Positions 1 to 8,660 of a stretch of DNA of 64,000 nucleotides are shown in pieces. Origin of the DNA: Candidatus Kurthia intestinigallinarum (GTDB taxonomy: Bacteria > Bacillota > Bacilli > Bacillales_A > Planococcaceae); contig NZ_JTFC01000008.1 in assembly GCF_003991225.1 (NCBI RefSeq), forward strand, positions 1 through 64,000. The letters are read 5' to 3'. The translations under genes were made by a program, and so were the position numbers. The notes under the pieces were generated by a model that worked only from the letters and a program-made list of their open reading frames with translations, made no database searches and was not told the DNA's origin. The stretch's first letter is position 1. Every line of letters begins with the position of its first letter.

Positions 1-1
1 A

Positions 2-907
2 GAACGTAAGCAATTACGTAGTCAACGAAAGACACCTAAACAAATCGTGAAACAAATTCATGATTGGATTACGCGAAAGAAAGTCTATCAACAAGACTTA
101 GAATTGATGGGTGAGCGAAACAGTTATTCTAAAACAGATAGAGATGCGACGTTTATGCGTATGAAAGATGACTATATGAAAAATGGGCAGCTTAAGCCAG
201 GTTATAATCTACAAGTAGCAACTGAAAATCAATATACACTCGCGTATGATGTATACCCTAACCCAACAGATACGAAAACGTTAACGCCTTTTTTAGAAAC
301 GATTACGGACCAGTATTTCGAATTACCGAAATATATTGTGGCAGATGCCGGTTACAGCAGTGAAGTTAATTATCAAAACGTGTTAGAAACACATGAACGT
401 ATCCCTCTTATCACTTATAATATGTATCGCAAAGAAGGAAAGAAGAAGTTTCAGCAAGACCCCTCAAAAACAAATAATTGGCCATACAATGAAAAAACAG
501 ACAGCTATACCTGCCCGAATGAAAAACAATTAACTTATCAATATGATGCGAGCCGTAAGGATCGTTCAGGGTATATACGTACGTTTAAAGTATATCAATG
601 CGAAGACTGTTCAGATTGTCCAATACGTTCTCTCTGTACAAAAGCTGCCGAAGGCGCGCATCGAAAACTGTATGTGAACACGAAATGGGAACAACAGAAA
701 TCATATATACGACAGAAGCTTTCAGAACCAAAAACAGCTGAAATCTATCGTCAACGTAAAATTGACGTAGAACCAGTTTTTGGATTTCTGAAGGCTAATT
801 TAGGTTTCACTCGATTCTCCGTCCGAGGAAAATCGAAAGTAAAAAATGAAATTGGCCTCGCATTAATGGCGACAAACTTAAGAAAATACGCAATAAGGGA
901 ATGGTAA
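2..907 (+). CDS. IS1182-family transposase, C-terminal part (5' truncated by window edge)
   Basis: The reading frame is open from base 2, so the true start lies upstream; the GTG at 47 is internal. The protein contains a DDE-type core with the segment YIVADAGYSSE carrying a catalytic Asp, and a cysteine cluster (YTCPNEKQL, then CEDCSDCPIRSLC) inserted before the last part of the domain, which is typical of IS1182 transposases. The last catalytic Glu is probably in the VEPVFGFLKANLG segment. It ends with ALMATNLRKYA, the usual family ending. No internal stop or frameshift is visible in this part, so the enzyme could be active. Confidence 0.9.
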   Translation, partial: ERKQLRSQRKTPKQIVKQIHDWITRKKVYQQDLELMGERNSYSKTDRDATFMRMKDDYMKNGQLKPGYNLQVATENQYTLAYDVYPNPTDTKTLTPFLETITDQYFELPKYIVADAGYSSEVNYQNVLETHERIPLITYNMYRKEGKKKFQQDPSKTNNWPYNEKTDSYTCPNEKQLTYQYDASRKDRSGYIRTFKVYQCEDCSDCPIRSLCTKAAEGAHRKLYVNTKWEQQKSYIRQKLSEPKTAEIYRQRKIDVEPVFGFLKANLGFTRFSVRGKSKVKNEIGLALMATNLRKYAIREW

Positions 908-927
908 TTCCCAATTTGCGCATAAAA

Positions 928-967
928 ATAGAGAAGGTGATGTCAAATTCGACATCACCTTCTCTAT
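928..967 (+). terminator. Perfect 17-bp hairpin behind the transposase
   Basis: Arms 928-944 and 951-967 are exact reverse complements around a 6-nt loop (AAATTC). There is no long T-run directly behind it. It probably stops transcription or isolates the IS; hairpins of this kind are common near IS ends. Confidence 0.6.
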
Positions 968-1108
968 TAAAGACTGGAATTTTTACTTATGTCCCAACCT
1001 CCTTTTTTTATGTAAAAAATAGTTCATTTGTTGTGTTAAATTATAAGAAATATTAAAAAATATGGTAAAATGAAAGGATTAGAAGGCTTAGGAGAGGATG
1101 AGACTAAT

Positions 1109-1786
1109 ATGAAGGAACGAATTGTTGTTGTAGAAGATGACATAGATATTTTAGAGGTTTTATCAATCTATATTGAAAATGCTGGCTTTCAATTATTCAA
1201 AGCATCAACAGTAGCAGATGGAGAACGTATTATTTTGGAAAGTAAGCCGGACGTCATCGTATTAGATGTGAATTTACCTGATGGTACAGGTTTTGAATTA
1301 GCTAAAAAAATCCGCAGTAAGACGAACGCGGTGTTAATGTTTTTAACGGTAAATGAAATGATTGATTATAAGTTAATGGGATTTGAAGTAGGTGCAGATG
1401 ATTATATGACAAAGCCGTTTATTCCGAAAGAACTTATCGCAAGAATTCAAGCGCATTTAAAACGTCGTACTTCCAATCAAGATGCGAATGCGTTAACATT
1501 TGATGATTTAACGATTCAATTGGATGAAAAAGAAGTGTACCGTGCAGGAGAACGAATCAATTTATTTACGAAAGAGAAGCAATTACTGTTTTATTTAGTC
1601 GAAAATCGTACGCGTGTCGTAAGTTCAGAGCAGTTGCTTAATACAATTTGGGGCTATGATGGAATTGTTGATCCGAAAACATTGTCTGTACACATTAGTA
1701 CATTGCGCAGGAAAATTGGTGATTCCTCAACGAAACCAAGATGGATTCAAACTATCCGAGGTTTTGGCTATAAATTTAATGAATAA
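1109..1786 (+). CDS. OmpR/PhoB-type response regulator
   Basis: 225-residue regulator with an N-terminal receiver domain (acidic pocket VVEDD near the start, phosphoacceptor Asp in VIVLDVNLPDG, Lys in DDYMTKPF) and a C-terminal winged-helix DNA-binding domain ending IQTIRGFGYKF. I chose the ATG at 1109, preceded by AGGAGAGG at 1090-1097, rather than an in-frame ATG at 1070, because the receiver fold starts directly there (MKERIVVVEDD). It lies 32 bp upstream of the giant sensor kinase and is presumably its phosphorylation target. The DNA targets are unknown; the HD-GYP-like genes just downstream are natural candidates. Cytoplasmic. Confidence 0.93.
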   Translation: MKERIVVVEDDIDILEVLSIYIENAGFQLFKASTVADGERIILESKPDVIVLDVNLPDGTGFELAKKIRSKTNAVLMFLTVNEMIDYKLMGFEVGADDYMTKPFIPKELIARIQAHLKRRTSNQDANALTFDDLTIQLDEKEVYRAGERINLFTKEKQLLFYLVENRTRVVSSEQLLNTIWGYDGIVDPKTLSVHISTLRRKIGDSSTKPRWIQTIRGFGYKFNE

Positions 1787-1818
1787 GTTTGAATTTTTTG
1801 CGAATAGGAGTGCTATTG

Positions 1819-4800
1819 ATGGTTAAGAAAACGGAATATATGCCGCAGCTATTGCATCGTAAATATATAGAAATCTATGAATCAATGATGGTATTACAAG
1901 TGATTCCGGATGTTACAACCTTACAGCAGGCACAAGAAAAATTACAATATGTAAAAAAGAATACGGAGCAGTATCCATTTTTGTTTCAACCACTCAACGT
2001 GCTTGAATTTAATGGACAATTTTTATTTTTATATGAAGATTTTACAGGCCAATCCCTTCGTCAACTGTTGTTGTCAAAACTGTCATTAAATCAAGTATTG
2101 CAAATTGTAATCGCTATCATTGCTGCAACTGAAAATTTGCATCAGCAAAATACGATATATCAGTTGATTAATCCATCCCATATTTTTGTGAATCCACAAA
2201 CCCTTGAAGTGAAATTATTGGCGCCTGAAACATTAGCACAAGCGACAACAGAGGTAGACTGGGCTTATTTGGCACCAGAACAAACAGGACGCATCGACCA
2301 AAAAAGTGATGAACGTGTGGATTTATATGCAATTGGGGCATTACTTTATGAAATGATTGCCGATAAGCCCCTTTTTGAAGCGGATACAGAGCAAGAATAT
2401 GTATTTGATATTTTGACAAAACAAGTTGATCACACGGTGATTGTACAAAAAAGTCGTATGCCGATTTTAGGAAATATCGTCCAAAAATTAATTGCAAAGA
2501 GTTCGGGTGAGCGTTACCAAACAGCAAGTAGTTTAAAGTATGACTTAATTCGTGTTTTCGAAGCGCTTGCACAAGGGAAAATGAATATAGATTTTCAGCT
2601 TGCTGAAATGGAACAACACTCGGATATGACGGTTGATTCAAAATTATATGGACGTACAACAGAGAAGCAAATGCTTGAACGCGCATTTCAACGTGTTGTC
2701 AAAGGGGATGGTCAAGTTGTCTTTTTGGTGGGTGCATCAGGGACTGGAAAATCTTCGCTTGCAAAATCGATTATGGAACAAACTTTTTATGCAAAAGGAT
2801 ATTTTATTGAAGGGAAATTTGATCAGTTAAAAAAACAGCATACGTTCGCTCCAGTTGTGGCACCTTTTCGCGATTTATTAAAACAAGTGTATTTAGCAGG
2901 TGATGCCGAAATTTCACGTTTTAAACAAGGTATCAAGCAAGTGGATTTAATCGTTATGGATAGTTTGCTTCAACTCATTCCAGAATTATCCTGGTTCATA
3001 TCAAAAACAACGAAAATTATTGATGACCGCGAACAAGCAACACAACAAATTTATGCGTATATTTTTTCTTCATTGCAAAAATTACTTACTGTTTTTGCAA
3101 CGAAGAAGCGCCCGCTCGTATTTTTTGTTGATGACTTACAATGGGCGGATGATATTGTTGTCGATTTGTTTAAGAAAATTTGTGCATATCATGATAGTGG
3201 CTATTTATTATTTATTGTAGCTATGCGTGATGAGGCATCTACAAAAAATCGTCTTATGGAGTGGCAACAAGAATTAGAAAATTATAGCACCATTCAATTA
3301 GGATTACTGGAGCTTTCAGCTATTGAAGAATGGGTGAAAGCAGTATTAGGCGAAGGTCCGACTGCATATGAAATCGCTAAATATTTAGCGCGTTTAACAC
3401 AGGGCAATCCATATTTTATTGCTGAGGCTTTTCGAATGCTATTAAAAACAAAGATTCTTTTTTATGAGGCAGCGACTGCAAGCTGGCATTATGATGCCCA
3501 AAAATTAAATGGTATTGTGACGAGTGACGGTTTATCAGAATTTATTACCCGACGAGTTGATTTATTGGAGCCGCATTTAAAATATATTTTGCAAACAGCT
3601 GCTTGTTTTGGGCAAACATTTGAATTTCAATTATTACTGAAGTTGTTAGATGTTCCGTATTATAATTTATTAAGTGATTTACATATATTAATGGAGCGTG
3701 GGTTTATACGAATGCGCAGTGTATACCAACGTACGCTACCAAATGAAAAACAACTATTCCAGTTTGTTCATGATGGTGTTCAACAGGCCGTTTATAATTC
3801 TATCCCTGAAACAGAGAGTATGTCGATACATTTTTCGATTGGAAAACTATTGCAAAAAGAAAATAATGGTGTGGAATTATTAGAAGAAATTGTGCGACAA
3901 CTGAATTACTGTAAGAGTCGTTTAAGTACGATTGAGCATGAGCAGCTGGCATTATGGAATCATCAATTAGGTGTTCTAGCAAAGTCGGCTGGGCTTGTAC
4001 AAAATGCACGTTATTATTTTTTAGAAAGTAAAACATTATTACCTACAGACTGCTGGGAACGGTTACGAGTGGAAACTTTGCAAATTTATATGGATCTTGC
4101 AGAGTGTGAAGGTGTATTAATGCATATAGACGAATCGAATGACTATATGAATGAGGCGTTGACTCATGCGGAAACAAAGCTCGAAAAATTACGCGTATAT
4201 TATTTGATGACACGTATGCATCAAGAACATGATTCTTCAGATAAGTTAATTGATATTGGCTTTCGTGCATTAGAACTTGGCAATATGAATATTACAAAAT
4301 CAGTTAAAAAATTAGATATTGTTAAAGAGTTTGTAAAGGTAAAGTGGGCATTACGTCGTAAAACAAATGAGGATTTATTAAATTTGCCCGCCATTGATAA
4401 TGAAGAGATTGATATTCTTATACAAATAATGATTGCATTTAGTCGGTTATCTTCACATCCGAATATTTCAGCGATGCTATTTTTACGTTTACTTCGTTTG
4501 CAGTTGAAATATGGTGCTTCTACGCAGGCGCCTATCGTTTATTGTAATTATGCATTAATACTCATTTCAGGGTTTGATGATATTGAAGGTGCGCTACGTT
4601 TTGGAAGTCTAGCAAAAGAGTTAGCGGATGCTTCAGAGGATATTTATATTAAGGCGCGCGTATATTTTATTTATAGTATTTTCCTACATCATTGGCAGCA
4701 TGATTTACCATCAGCTATTGAATTAATGCGCCAAAGTCAGTTATGTACAAATGAATTAGGGATGAACTATATTACGACATCGCATTCTTGTTTTGTTTGT

Positions 4801-6855
4801 AATACACGGTTTTTATCAGGCGATTCACTAGTGGATGTGCAACAGGAAATCGTGACTCAACAGGACCGTTATGGTCAGCATCCGAATGCCTTAGCAGAGG
4901 ACTTTTTAGCAGAATTGCAGTATTGGATTGAAGCGTTACGAAACGGTGATATTGTACCTGAATATCATATGCCGATTACGCTTGAAGATGAGGCGATGGT
5001 GAAAGCTATGCATTATATCTTGCGTATTCAAATGGCCTATTTCTTTAATGATTGTACAGCACAAGAGGAATTGCTCATGGAGTTAGAAAAACAAAAGCAT
5101 GAAATTATCTCACTACCAATTGCACCATATTACTATTTCTTTAGAGCATTACATCAATTTGATCGACTGCGAGAGGATATTTTACCGCGTAAGGCGTTGT
5201 TGAAGGCTGTACGTGAAATTAAGGAAAGCTTATATAAATTTAAAATTTGGAGTACCAAAGCACCGCATCAATATGAGCATTTATATATGCTATTGGTGGC
5301 TGAAAATGAGTACCGTAAACAAATGTATGAGGAAGCAGCATTACGATATGATCGTGCGATTCAATTATCAAAAATTTATCACTATGTGCACCATGAGGCG
5401 ATTTTTTATGAGCGTGCGGCACGTTTTTATCATAATCAACATGATGAAAAGAAAACGCAGCGCTATGTAGCTCAAAGTATTCAAAAGGTGCGTTTATGGG
5501 GGGCATCAGTTATTGCAGAGCGCCTCGTAGAACTATATACACATTATATTTTACCAGAAGAAACAACAACATCGAATGTGCCAGTTGATAGATTGGCTAT
5601 ATTTGAAGCAACAGAATCATTAGCACGTGAAACGACGATTGAAGAGGTTTATGAGCGCCTACTTAAATTATTAATGCGCCAGGCTAATGCGACGGCAGTC
5701 CATTTTATTAAAAAGCAAGAAGATGAATGGTGTGTCACAGCCTCTCTTTTAAGAGAGCAAGGACCAATACAATTAAATATGATTACAAAGCCATTAACGG
5801 CAGCGCAGCTTGTGATGATTCATGAAGTGCAACAGCGAACACAGCCACTTATATTGCGTGAAAGTACGGATGAGGAAATTCGTTTATATGATAATACAGC
5901 AAAAACATTAATTTGTATGGCAATTCAATATAAAGGAGAAACGAGGGCTTTTTTATATTTAGAAAATCAGTATGTTGAACATGTTTTCAAAGTTGTTGAT
6001 ATGGATATTTTACGTCAGATTGCCTTGCAGTTATTAATTGCAGTTGAAAATGCGGAAGTATATGCAGATTTAGAAAATCGAGTGACATTGCGTACAAATG
6101 AGTTAGAAGAGAGAAATATGGATTTACAAATAGCGATGGGGCGTCTTGAAATGAGTGAGCAGGAGCGTAAACAACTACTACAAAGTGTCTCCCATGAGTT
6201 ACGATCACCAATTACTTCTACACTTGGCTATATTGAAGCAATTTTGGATGGTGTTGTAACAGATGAACAACAGCAAATGAAATATTTAGAACGCAGTAAA
6301 ATGCGGTTATTAAATTTGAATGAGTTGATTCGTGATTTATTTGATTTAGCAAAATTAGAAGCAGGGCGTTTAGATTTCCATTATACACAGTTACCGGCAC
6401 AACAATTGTATGAATCTTTATGCTATAACTATGCAGAGGATGTTGCAAGGGCTGGGTTGATATATGATACAACAAGCACTGTTTCTGCAGAGATTTTGGT
6501 TGTAGTAGATGTAAAACGAATCGAGCAGGTTTTTGTTAATTTAATGACAAATGCGCTGAAATATACAGATAAAGGATATATTTCATTTAGTATGCATGTT
6601 GAAGATGAGTATGTCATATTTGAAATTAAAGATAGCGGCATCGGCATTCCAGCGAAGGATCTGCCTTATATTTTCCAAAGTAATTATCGTGCGAGCAATA
6701 GTAAGCATCGTGATTCACATGGTATTGGATTAGCTATTTGTAAGAAAATTGTAGAAGAACATAAAGGAATGATCGAAGCAAAAAGTGAAGAATCAGAGGG
6801 TACATGTATTCGATTTAAGTTACCGACCGATAATGAGTCTTTAGACTATAAATAA
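1819..6855 (+). CDS. Giant multidomain sensor: pseudokinase - AAA ATPase - helical repeats - GAF - histidine kinase
   Basis: 1678 residues. ATG at 1819 is chosen over the upstream in-frame TTG (1789) because of AGGAG at 1806-1810. Domain order: a Ser/Thr-kinase-like domain (about 10-260) with an APEQ and a DLYAIG motif but without the catalytic HRD (reads YQLINP) or DFG, so probably a pseudokinase; an AAA/NTPase domain with Walker A GASGTGKSS (about 305-313) and Walker B FFVDDLQWADD (about 435-445); a long helical, probably TPR-like region; a GAF-like domain (about 1260-1410); then a coiled coil, the H-box SVSHELRSP (His about 1459) and an ATPase domain with NALKY, DSGIGIP and GIGLAI. No membrane segment is evident, so it should sense a cytoplasmic signal. 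Autophosphorylation and transfer to the upstream response regulator is inferred from adjacency. Confidence 0.88.
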   Translation: MVKKTEYMPQLLHRKYIEIYESMMVLQVIPDVTTLQQAQEKLQYVKKNTEQYPFLFQPLNVLEFNGQFLFLYEDFTGQSLRQLLLSKLSLNQVLQIVIAIIAATENLHQQNTIYQLINPSHIFVNPQTLEVKLLAPETLAQATTEVDWAYLAPEQTGRIDQKSDERVDLYAIGALLYEMIADKPLFEADTEQEYVFDILTKQVDHTVIVQKSRMPILGNIVQKLIAKSSGERYQTASSLKYDLIRVFEALAQGKMNIDFQLAEMEQHSDMTVDSKLYGRTTEKQMLERAFQRVVKGDGQVVFLVGASGTGKSSLAKSIMEQTFYAKGYFIEGKFDQLKKQHTFAPVVAPFRDLLKQVYLAGDAEISRFKQGIKQVDLIVMDSLLQLIPELSWFISKTTKIIDDREQATQQIYAYIFSSLQKLLTVFATKKRPLVFFVDDLQWADDIVVDLFKKICAYHDSGYLLFIVAMRDEASTKNRLMEWQQELENYSTIQLGLLELSAIEEWVKAVLGEGPTAYEIAKYLARLTQGNPYFIAEAFRMLLKTKILFYEAATASWHYDAQKLNGIVTSDGLSEFITRRVDLLEPHLKYILQTAACFGQTFEFQLLLKLLDVPYYNLLSDLHILMERGFIRMRSVYQRTLPNEKQLFQFVHDGVQQAVYNSIPETESMSIHFSIGKLLQKENNGVELLEEIVRQLNYCKSRLSTIEHEQLALWNHQLGVLAKSAGLVQNARYYFLESKTLLPTDCWERLRVETLQIYMDLAECEGVLMHIDESNDYMNEALTHAETKLEKLRVYYLMTRMHQEHDSSDKLIDIGFRALELGNMNITKSVKKLDIVKEFVKVKWALRRKTNEDLLNLPAIDNEEIDILIQIMIAFSRLSSHPNISAMLFLRLLRLQLKYGASTQAPIVYCNYALILISGFDDIEGALRFGSLAKELADASEDIYIKARVYFIYSIFLHHWQHDLPSAIELMRQSQLCTNELGMNYITTSHSCFVCNTRFLSGDSLVDVQQEIVTQQDRYGQHPNALAEDFLAELQYWIEALRNGDIVPEYHMPITLEDEAMVKAMHYILRIQMAYFFNDCTAQEELLMELEKQKHEIISLPIAPYYYFFRALHQFDRLREDILPRKALLKAVREIKESLYKFKIWSTKAPHQYEHLYMLLVAENEYRKQMYEEAALRYDRAIQLSKIYHYVHHEAIFYERAARFYHNQHDEKKTQRYVAQSIQKVRLWGASVIAERLVELYTHYILPEETTTSNVPVDRLAIFEATESLARETTIEEVYERLLKLLMRQANATAVHFIKKQEDEWCVTASLLREQGPIQLNMITKPLTAAQLVMIHEVQQRTQPLILRESTDEEIRLYDNTAKTLICMAIQYKGETRAFLYLENQYVEHVFKVVDMDILRQIALQLLIAVENAEVYADLENRVTLRTNELEERNMDLQIAMGRLEMSEQERKQLLQSVSHELRSPITSTLGYIEAILDGVVTDEQQQMKYLERSKMRLLNLNELIRDLFDLAKLEAGRLDFHYTQLPAQQLYESLCYNYAEDVARAGLIYDTTSTVSAEILVVVDVKRIEQVFVNLMTNALKYTDKGYISFSMHVEDEYVIFEIKDSGIGIPAKDLPYIFQSNYRASNSKHRDSHGIGLAICKKIVEEHKGMIEAKSEESEGTCIRFKLPTDNESLDYK

Positions 6856-6942
6856 TTAAGTAAAAGATGTGCTGTTTAACGTTGTTTTAACCTTTGAAGA
6901 ATATAGTCTATATACAAACTATATCTAATAGGAGGGGTTTTA

Positions 6943-8550
6943 ATGGCAGTGGCACAAAAAAGCTACGAATACTGCACCGTTCATACTGTGTGTTCAGGAG
7001 ACGAATTATATAGTGATTTACGAGTTGAAAATCAAGTTTGGATGCGTAGTGGGCATATTTTAACAGAACATGAAATTGACTTTTTGAAAAAAAGAAATAT
7101 CAGGACTATTTGCGTGAAACGTAGAAAATTTAATGACATAGACGAGTCATTAAAATCTGTGACGGATTTATTTTTCCAGGCAGTTGGCTACAACAGCTTA
7201 GAGATGCGTTATGGTCGTACATTAAAGGATTCAACAGATATTCAATTTATTAAAGAGTTATTTTTATCATATATGAAAAATGCGCAGTGGCGAGAGCACT
7301 TCTTAATGCTGAAAGATTTTGATGGGTATTTGTATAGACATGCGACAGATGTTTTTACACTGGCAACATTATTTGCAAAGCATGAGAATATGCCAAATAT
7401 TTCTCAATTTGCAATCGGTTATTTACTATATGATATAGGAACAGTCTATACATCGTTACTATTACTGCAAAAAAAGGACCCATTTACGAATGCAGAGAAA
7501 CGTGTCGTGCAGCAACATGTGGAACGAGGTGAGATAATGCTTGAGTCACTAGGGCTTGAGCATGTTTCACATTTTTCAAAGCAACATCATGAAAGAATAG
7601 ATGGAAGTGGCTATCCGTATGCACTAACAGAGGAAGATTTATCAGTAGAAGTGCAACTACTACAAATTGTTGATACGTATTCTGCACTTACAATGAAACG
7701 TGCGCATCAACCCGCAATGTCTGCATCAGAGGCTTTTGAGCATATGTATCGCCTTGGTACACAATTTAACAAGCAATTATTAAATCGTTTTATCGAGTTT
7801 ATTGGTATTTATCCGAAGGGTTCCATTGTTGAATTAACAACAGGTGAAAAGGCTGTTGTAGAAGCCAATAATGAATTGATGCAGCTTTTACCACGCGTAC
7901 GAACAGCGCATAAATCAATGATTTTGCCAATGGATTTAAGTATTACGATTAAACGTTTAGTGTCATATGAAGTAGATACGGCAAAAGAATTATTTACGCA
8001 TTTATCGAATTATTTAATTAAAGGTGATACACAGCACGTACAGCGCTATTATGAACAACTAAAATTATGCTATGCATGTAAAGATTGGAGCACGCAAATT
8101 TTTATTCCAATTTATCATTTACTACAGATGCTAAAACGCACAAATTATTTACAAACAGAGCATTTACAACATGCTTTGTCAAAATTACAGCTGCTATTAG
8201 ATGATACATTACAGCAATTTAGAAATGAAAATGTTGATGAACCAGTACTATTAGTTACGACAAATACAACTGAAAATCCTACACTTATTAAAATTTTCAA
8301 AAGCTTATTATATACACAAGGTTGGTCTGTGTATGCGAAATCAAAAGAATCTTGCGAACAAGTGTTGGAGCAGATGTATCTTGAGCATATTATTACAATT
8401 GGGAATCAGCCGTATCAATTTTCTACTAAGCAACAAAATTTTCATCTAACAGAACCTCAGTTAAATTCACTATTGGAGCATTTTTCCGGTAAATATATGA
8501 CGGGGAAAGAATTAGAAATTTATTTAAATAAGTATAAAAGAACTATTTAA
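6943..8550 (+). CDS. HD-GYP-like protein with altered HD motif
   Basis: 535 residues, ATG preceded by GGAGGGG at 6931-6937. The middle resembles HD-GYP phosphodiesterases of cyclic di-GMP: HHERIDGSGYP is intact at 215-225 and later metal-ligand positions (QQHVERGE, VDTYSAL) are kept. The HD dyad, however, reads LLYDIGT (Tyr163-Asp164) instead of HDIGK, so a metal ligand and the conserved Lys are missing. The N-terminal ~70 residues resemble the small domain often preceding HD-GYP modules. After the HD-GYP part comes a ~200-residue extension shared with the next gene. Activity is doubtful; it may bind rather than cleave the nucleotide. It follows the sensor kinase gene by 87 bp. Confidence 0.8.
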   Translation: MAVAQKSYEYCTVHTVCSGDELYSDLRVENQVWMRSGHILTEHEIDFLKKRNIRTICVKRRKFNDIDESLKSVTDLFFQAVGYNSLEMRYGRTLKDSTDIQFIKELFLSYMKNAQWREHFLMLKDFDGYLYRHATDVFTLATLFAKHENMPNISQFAIGYLLYDIGTVYTSLLLLQKKDPFTNAEKRVVQQHVERGEIMLESLGLEHVSHFSKQHHERIDGSGYPYALTEEDLSVEVQLLQIVDTYSALTMKRAHQPAMSASEAFEHMYRLGTQFNKQLLNRFIEFIGIYPKGSIVELTTGEKAVVEANNELMQLLPRVRTAHKSMILPMDLSITIKRLVSYEVDTAKELFTHLSNYLIKGDTQHVQRYYEQLKLCYACKDWSTQIFIPIYHLLQMLKRTNYLQTEHLQHALSKLQLLLDDTLQQFRNENVDEPVLLVTTNTTENPTLIKIFKSLLYTQGWSVYAKSKESCEQVLEQMYLEHIITIGNQPYQFSTKQQNFHLTEPQLNSLLEHFSGKYMTGKELEIYLNKYKRTI

Positions 8551-8660
8551 ATGGGTTTTTAGTTCTATTTTATTAAATAATCTGATAATTTAACTATTTT
8601 TTAACCTTTTTCTCTTATTGTAGAGTGTAACAACGTCTATAAAGAAGGGAGAAAGAACGT

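Larger units (their letters stand above)
1..1010 (+). mobile_element. IS1182-family insertion sequence, right-hand part (left end outside window)
   Basis: The window opens inside a transposase gene. Behind its stop lie a strong hairpin and, at about 988-1010, a terminal-like sequence reading GTCCCAACCTCC followed by a T-run. Its reverse complement starts AGG-TTGGGACA, which resembles what I remember of IS1182-type ends. The left end and any target duplication are outside the window, so the boundary at 1010 is an estimate. The same AGG(C/T)TGGGACA-type ending recurs in three short repeats elsewhere in the window. Confidence 0.7.

Noticed and set aside
84-300. Start of the transposase at the GTG at 47
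   Set aside because: The frame is open to the window edge and the protein would lack its N-terminal domain; the real start is upstream.
2168-2686. 172-codon minus-strand frame inside the giant kinase gene
   Set aside because: No ribosome site, composition is that of an antisense shadow, and the plus-strand frame has clear domains.
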